The translations under genes were made by a program, and so were the position numbers. DNA of 64,000 bases from positions 313,771 through 377,770 of the forward strand of contig BBDR01000004.1 of NCBI GenBank assembly GCA_001312405.1. The letters run 5' to 3'. Positions 59,242 through 64,000 of this stretch are shown piece by piece (the stretch's first letter is position 1; every line of letters begins with the position of its first letter). The DNA is from Clostridium sp. NkU-1 (GTDB taxonomy: Bacteria; Bacillota_A; Clostridia; Lachnospirales; Lachnospiraceae). The notes below the pieces were generated by a model, which had not been told where the DNA came from, did no database searches, and worked only from the letters and a program-made list of their open reading frames with translations.

Positions 59242-59696
59242 TTAAGGTAACGCTTTCTTTATCATATCCTTTAGATGATCGGGAATATCATATGTTTTTA
59301 AATGTACAAAGCTAATAAATGTTTTATTCCCAGATGAATCTATCTGATATGATGCTTCGTCATATCCGACCGGATCATGTGCCCCTATCATTGGATTGAT
59401 ACCAAAAGTGATATTTATTTTTCCAAGTTCTTTTGAGATCTTTTGAACTTTTATTTTATAATTATAAATAGCTGGGGTCATTGTAAAATATTCGTCGTAA
59501 AAGCTGTCAGAGGCGGATGTAATATCCTCTATAAATAGTGCTATTATCAATTCATCCTTTATCTCAGCAGGGGAAGTGACATCAACAACAAATGTGCTTT
59601 GAGTTTTATATTTATTAATAAAATTGGCAGATATTGATAGTAACAAAAAAAACATACTAAAACCAAGTATATAATTAAAATCTTCCGATTTTTCAT
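59242..59696 (-). CDS. Membrane-anchored hypothetical protein (frameshifted)
   Basis: About 151 residues. The start at 59696 (MKNRKILIIYLVL) with GAGGTAAAGTC is recovered only if an indel in the T8 run near 59645-59652 is allowed; then one membrane helix precedes a soluble domain (FVVDVTSPAEIKDELI, YQIDSSGNKTFISFV). Not recognised. Confidence 0.55.
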
Positions 59697-60033
59697 GACT
59701 TTACCTCATTGAGAATTGTTTTATTAATAAAAGATATTATTTCCAGAAGATACTTATTCCGAGAAATTCGTTAATTAAACTGATATTTTATTGTTTTCTA
59801 AAATATTACAATGTTGAATCACGGGGCTACAAAGAAAAATGCCCTCAAGATTAATATGAGGACATTTTTCTAACTAAGGTTAAAGCAGTCAACAATACTT
59901 CATTAACAACCTATTGTTATTTCCGCATTGCCATCCATAGCTTGACACCTCCGTCTATAATGATGTGCTCTTTGATGAACACAATATTATTATGAGCATA
60001 ATCTATAAAAATATTATGGTAATAAACAGTAAA
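59697..60033. other. Gene-free stretch with one hairpin
   Basis: 337 bases. A hairpin AAAAATGCCCTC and GAGGACATTTTT (59841-59871) may act as a terminator. No gene seen. Confidence 0.5.
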
Positions 60034-60287
60034 TAAAAAAACGAGAAAATTGAACATGAAAATTTATTTGATGTTAATTACGGTAAAATAGCAAAAAATG
60101 AATATAGTAATATTGAAATGGGGTTATTTACGAAACCTGATATTCGATAATCAAGATAAAACAAAGGCGTTTTTTTGAAGATGAACAAACTAAAGAGAAA
60201 GATGTATATACTCTTATGGAAAACAAAATCATAGTTTCGGTTAACCCTTATGGTGATTGGAAACAAGAAACGTATGTCCGACAATAA
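60034..60287 (+). pseudogene. Decayed hypothetical gene
   Basis: Parts of one protein are readable: NEYSNIEMGLFTKP first, then after a shift DNQDKTKAFFEDEQ, then (reading T7 at 60170-60176 as six) KEKDVYTLMENKIIV and VNPYGDWKQETYVRQ, stop 60285-60287. No clear start. Not recognised. Confidence 0.45.
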
Positions 60288-60391
60288 TACAGAATAATAA
60301 GCCAGAGAGCGAAGATTGATTCCCCGCTCTTTTCTTGAATATTACTAAAAAGTATGCTATGTTTCATATATGTATGAATGGGGGATGTGCT

Positions 60392-61016
60392 ATGAAAAAG
60401 TTTCTTTTAACAATGACTTTGGCTCTTGGAATTATTTGGATAGCGGGCTGTTCAAAAGAAGGTTGGGAAGTGCAAACTATCGCTGATACTAGAGGCGGTG
60501 TTGTAATTCACGAAGGAGACAAGAGAGTCATATTTAATTTAAGAGTTTTGCCTTATGATATGGAATATAAAGGGCATATTCTTGAATTTTCATCATGTGA
60601 ACTGTATCAGGAGAAGTCAGAAGTAAATTATTCTTATACGCCTTATTTAGTTGCCAAAATTAAAATAGATGGAATTGATGATGAAACATTGCATTTGTTA
60701 GATGAAGATTTATATGTTTATGGAAAAATATCTAATGGTAAAGAATTGTCAAAAAATTTGTGAGATTGATAATGGGGGATATCGATATTATGTATTTTCG
60801 CAGTCATTATTTATGTCTGATGATTATCGATATGATTTTTCAGAATCTGCTTTTAATGTGAGTTTTCTGATTCTTCAAGGTGAAGATTATAGAGCTTTGC
60901 AATTTGTATATAATGGAAGTTCAAAATTAAATGTTAAGGATTTGAAAGATATAGGTGAAGAAATCTGGTATCAAATCAAACAAAAGCAACTTGAATTTGA
61001 AAAACCTAAGATTTAA
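60392..61016 (+). CDS. Lipoprotein of unknown function (frameshifted)
   Basis: Start at 60392 gives MKKFLLTMTLALGII with lipobox IWIAGCSKE, so a membrane-anchored lipoprotein. The first frame stops at 60763; reading A6 at 60751-60756 as five joins it to SKICEIDNGGYRYYVFSQ and on to 61016, about 207 residues. Beta-rich. Likely exported; family not recognised. Confidence 0.65.
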
Positions 61017-61105
61017 GAATTCATTTGAAAAGAGACAATATTCTGATGAGTATATATGCTAAAGCGAAAATTCGCTTGAGTCATAATGTACTAAATAAAA
61101 TTAAA

Positions 61106-61137
61106 AGGAACGTCTTTAATCGGACGTTCTTTTTCTA
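61106..61137 (+). terminator. Terminator
   Basis: AAAAGGAACGTC and GACGTTCTTTTT form a 9-12 bp stem ending in T5. Confidence 0.75.
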
Positions 61138-61157
61138 TGTCCGGGGAGGGAGATACC

Positions 61158-61256
61158 TTGAAAAAAGTAATTACATTCACTGAGGAACAGGTAATGCAGA
61201 TACAATATATGCTGAATACCATTACCGTAACTGGAATCCAAAATACCAGAATTTAA
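61158..61256 (+). CDS. Truncated phage-type protein, TTG start
   Basis: Starts TTG at 61158 behind GGGGAGGGAG and runs 32 codons (KKVITFTEEQVMQIQYML). Small proteins with this N-terminus occur in Lachnospiraceae prophages, usually longer, so this copy is cut short. Confidence 0.4.
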   Translation: MKKVITFTEEQVMQIQYMLNTITVTGIQNTRI

Positions 61257-61371
61257 AGCGGCTCAAATAGGAGGATTCAAGGTTATTCCTTTCTGGGAAG
61301 AATGCTGTTTGTTACAGACTATGAGTACATACCATACAATTTCAATAAGCAGCAAATACAGCACTTTTTAA

Positions 61372-61793
61372 TTGAAGCAAATTGACCAGGAGCAGTTCAT
61401 TGATAAGGACCTCCCAAACTATGAGCATAAACTCCAGGGGCATGCTTCTTTGGAAACTTGTGTCGGGGCTATCAAAGCGAACCAGACGAAAGCGGAATGC
61501 TACGCACAACAGGAGCCCAGCGCACTGGCGGCAGTATGTGCGGGTTCGGAATACACATGGAAAAGCGGGCGCATAGATTTGATAAACTAAGAGAACGGAA
61601 TCCAAAGGAATGGGAGTTTTGGATGTACCGGTGTTGTATTGACAAGGAAACCGACGAAAAGTTGGGCTGGGGCGAGGTTTTTAATTTTGGAGTTGCCTGG
61701 GAGGATAATTGGAATGGAATCCCAGAAGACAAGTTGCAGATACCAGGACAGATGAAGCTTTCTGATTACCTGGAAAAAGATAATGAAAATTAG
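61372..61793 (+). pseudogene. Decayed phage-type protein
   Basis: The 3' part reads FDKLRERNPKEWEFWMYRC then ETDEKLGWGEVFNFGV and NWNGIPEDKLQIPGQ in one frame to 61793, while the upstream part is in another frame. No proper start. Not recognised. Confidence 0.4.
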
Positions 61794-61904
61794 GACTTAA
61801 AGTATTGCTGCACATTGGAAAATTAATATTGATAGTTAGTAAGTATGGTAGTATTATATTCAAGAATGTTATTTATATTTGATGAAAGAAAATAGGTGAA
61901 TATT

Positions 61905-62379
61905 ATGATTGAAACAATATATTTTGCAGGTGGCTGTCTATGGGGTGTACAAGCATTTATCAAAACACTAAAAGGTGTTATTAATACTCAAGCAGGACGA
62001 GCAAATGGTTATTCAAATACTCTGGAAGGCGAGTATGATGGTTATGCTGAATGCGTAAAAACAGAATTTGACTCTGAAATTGTAACTGTTTCTCAACTAA
62101 TGGATTATTTTTTTGAGATTATAGATCCTTACAGTATGAATAAACAAGGTAATGATGTGGGAAAAAAAATACCGCACAGGCGTATATAGTAAAGTGCCTC
62201 GACATTTGGAAGATGCCAAGAATTATATAACAGAAAGAGCAGATAGGGACAAAATTGTAGTGGAAGTCCTGCCACTTATGAATTACGTTAAAAGTGCAGA
62301 TGAACATCAAGATAGATTAGATAGGTGCCCTAATGACTATTGTCATATTCCTAAAGAGTTATTACATAAATACTCATAA
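61905..62379 (+). CDS. msrA: Peptide-methionine sulfoxide reductase MsrA (frameshifted)
   Basis: MsrA of about 158 residues, reduces methionine S-sulfoxide. Catalytic motif FAGGCLWGVQ with the reactive Cys; the common Phe after Cys is Leu here. GYSNTLEGEYDGYAECVKTEFD and IDPYSMNKQGNDVG follow. The A8 run at 62162-62169 should be A7; then it reads KKYRTGVYSKVPRHLEDA and ends at 62379. Start at 61905, with AGGTG upstream. Confidence 0.9.
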
Positions 62380-62405
62380 CCCACTGTTATGAGCATAATG
62401 CGGAG

Positions 62406-62674
62406 CTAATAAAATTGAATATGATAAGAAATATGCCTCTGCTTTAAATGAGCTGAAGCATAAGGTTATCTATTATCGATACCATAAGGTGAAAATCTGA
62501 GTAGAGTTGTACGATAAAATAGAACTTTTGGAAGATGAGCAGGAAAAGCGCCTGTTGAAATACCAGTACATACGATGGTGCCGTTGGGAGGATATTGCTG
62601 ATAAAATGGGATACAGTGTCAGGCAGATATTCAATATACATAAAAAGGCATTGAATAGTTTGGATTTTTACTAA
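62406..62674 (+). pseudogene. Phage-type sigma-like regulator with in-frame stop
   Basis: A single frame broken by one TGA at about 62500. It reads KYASALNELKHKVIYYRY, then the second half ELLEDEQEKRLLKYQYIR and WEDIADKMGYSVRQIF, an HTH resembling sigma-70 region 4 proteins of prophages. No start codon seen at the front. Confidence 0.5.
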
Positions 62675-62700
62675 AAATATGGATTTTAAATAGGAAACTA

Positions 62701-62744
62701 AGCCCCAAGAATGGTGTATTAACATATTTCTTGAGGCTTTTTAT
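62701..62744 (+). terminator. Terminator
   Basis: AAGCCCCAAGAA and TTCTTGAGGCTT pair, ending in T5. Confidence 0.7.
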
Positions 62745-62785
62745 TTGATTATGATATCTTTTTGATAACTGTTTATGGTCTACAA

Positions 62786-63037
62786 TTATAAATGATAGTT
62801 TGTATATATTTTAATTTTGTCACCATAATTATTTTCCAGGTAAAGAATATCATACTCATCTTTTATTAATTTTGAAAAACCACCATTATGGATGTGTACA
62901 TATTTGTAATGAATTCCTAAACCATTTATAATCTTAATACAATCAATAGGAAATCCCTTTACGTCACATTTATTATTTATTTCTAATGTTTTTCTATAAT
63001 TCTGCTTTGCTCCAATAAAATCACCCTTTAATCATCG
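62786..63037 (-). pseudogene. Fragment, possibly ImmA/IrrE-like
   Basis: One open frame on the minus strand of about 80 residues, without a start codon, containing FPIDCIKIINGLGIHYKY, then KDEYDILYLENNYGDK. The order resembles the N-terminal end of ImmA/IrrE metallo-peptidases of mobile elements, but the HExxH motif is not in it. Weak call. Confidence 0.35.
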
Positions 63038-63737
63038 GGCAGAAGAATTTTAATAATATTTTATTTTTGTTTACCGAATGTTGTTAAGAAGCGGCGGAAT
63101 TAGAAATTTCACATCTTATATGGCTGACTAGCTCGGAAATTAAAATTTTGTAGATACGAACATTCCAATTGATGTTTTATAAGTAATATCTAATTATTAA
63201 TATTTGGAGGTAATGCTTAGTGAGTAACAAGTATCAGTAGAGAGATTTTTTTGATTGTAAAAGAAATTTTTGTCCACAATTAATAAGCAACTAAAATAAA
63301 GATGCGAAACTAAATTTCACCTGTCTATTATTTAACCAATATCCTATTCTTGCTTTTGTTTATATTAACACATTTATTTATAGTTGAAATATGCTGGATT
63401 TATCTTTCTAATATGCTGTGCACTCAATGCTGGGTTTTCGTTTATGAGAACCAGGAAAAAGTAATTTATATGAATAGGCAGCTAATTTGATTTTTCTCTT
63501 TTATCTATGGGATATTTTTTCTCATTTTTCATCTTTTTATTAATAATGAACCTACCCATAATACCGACTTAGGATAATGAATTCCTTCGAATTTTTATTA
63601 GCAAATCCGGAATAATGTACTAGCCGGCATATAATTAACAGACCTGTACAATTAGACATATTCTATGAGTATAAAGAATTAAAATTCTTTATACTGTTTC
63701 CATATATAAGCAAATAATTATAGAGGGGAAATTCTAT
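63038..63737. other. Gene-free AT-rich stretch
   Basis: 700 bases, rich in A and T, with no frame of note. It holds the promoter region of the collagen-like gene, but no consensus I would fix. Confidence 0.5.
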
Positions 63738-64000
63738 ATGAATAACAATATAGAGTCTAATGATAAGCGTTGTTGTTGTTGCCGTCGTTGTTGTTGTGGC
63801 GCAACAGGACCGACAGGGCCAACAGGACCCACCGGAGCAACAGGGCCAACAGGACCAATTGGTGCAACTGGACCTATAGGACCTGCCGGAGCAACAGGGC
63901 CAACAGGCCCGATTGGTGCAACAGGCCCAACTGGACCAACAGGGTCAATTGGAGCAACCGGACCTACCGGGCCAACGGGTCCGATCGGAATAACCGGAGC
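63738..64000 (+). CDS. Collagen-like GXT-repeat protein, 5' part
   Basis: Begins at 63738 behind AGAGGGG. The first 21 residues hold seven Cys in two blocks ([10 protein letters not shown]), then collagen-type G-x-y triplets, mostly GPT, GAT, GPI and GAT, run to the edge of the window. Such proteins with BclA-like repeats are known in the exosporium of spore formers and as surface or tail-fibre proteins in Clostridia. The gene continues beyond 64000, so length and C-terminal domain are unknown. Repeat-rich sequence is also a usual place for assembly gaps. Confidence 0.8.
   Translation, partial: MNNNIESNDKRCCCCRRCCCGATGPTGPTGPTGATGPTGPIGATGPIGPAGATGPTGPIGATGPTGPTGSIGATGPTGPTGPIGITG

Noticed and set aside
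184..62379. Programmed ribosomal frameshifting or transcriptional slippage at A7 runs
   Set aside because: Too many unrelated genes, including argS and thrS, have the same +1 pattern, and no conserved slippery-site context with a pseudoknot is present. Error is simpler.
1..64000. CRISPR arrays
   Set aside because: No direct repeats of 24-40 bases with regular spacers were seen; the repeats at the end are codons for collagen triplets.

Overview
The window looks like a chromosomal segment of a Gram-positive, anaerobic Clostridia bacterium of the Lachnospiraceae, close to Lacrimispora or the old Clostridium saccharolyticum/sphenoides group. The evidence is an oxygen-sensitive ribonucleotide reductase (NrdD/NrdG) with NrdR boxes, a YlmC/YmxH sporulation-type protein, a T-box in front of thrS, strong AGGAGG ribosome binding sites, PPi-type phosphofructokinase, two molybdenum hydroxylases including one of the selenium-dependent xanthine dehydrogenase type, and a collagen-like GXT-repeat protein. 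This genus assignment is inference from gene content, not from a search.

Layout. 0-9 kb: yqeY tail, a PepV-like dipeptidase, a methionine ABC transporter operon (metNIQ) preceded by a promoter, a Met-rich leader peptide and a terminator, two membrane proteins, ylmC, nrdR, yqeG, aroQ and efp. 9-19.5 kb: two divergent operons, on the minus strand sulfatase-ROK regulator-OPA/MFS transporter and on the plus strand a sugar-type ABC importer, an alkaline-phosphatase-superfamily phosphodiesterase, a PhnP-like metallo-hydrolase and MgtC. A palindrome lies on the minus promoter. 19.6-30.1 kb: argS, a SWIM/SNF2 helicase, an FMN reductase, nrdDG, a LytTR regulator with a membrane partner, and an unrecognised protein. 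30.2-37.9 kb (minus): a molybdenum hydroxylase island with a NTP-transferase/ModE fusion, a MobA-like transferase, a three-subunit xanthine dehydrogenase and a fused Se-dependent-type xanthine dehydrogenase. 38-49 kb: acetamidase/formamidase, ilvE, an auxin-efflux carrier, thrS, DUF1540, EamA, infC-rpmI-rplT, a convergent type I toxin-antitoxin module, a Cys-rich small protein and a xanthine/uracil permease. 49-53 kb: five tRNA genes, an L,D-transpeptidase and a MerR regulator. 53-57 kb: a GGDEF protein, a 3' remnant of a FAD oxidoreductase and phosphofructokinase. From about 57 kb the sequence becomes AT-rich and accessory: phage-type small genes, broken genes, a lipoprotein, msrA and, at the edge, a collagen-like protein.

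A dominant technical feature is that at least 20 genes, including the essential argS, thrS and infC, carry single-base frameshifts. Most +1 shifts sit in A7/T7 or A8/T8 runs that would read correctly with one base fewer; most -1 shifts sit in short G, C, A or T runs. I read these as sequencing/assembly errors and annotate the affected genes across the shifts, not as pseudogenes. Genes joined in this way are marked in their entries.

The most interesting non-technical signals are the Met-rich leader peptide with its attenuator in front of metNIQ, the convergent type I toxin-antitoxin locus with matching flanking repeats, the cytidylyltransferase-ModE fusion upstream of a 21-base perfect palindrome, and the divergent sulfo/phospho-ester utilisation island.
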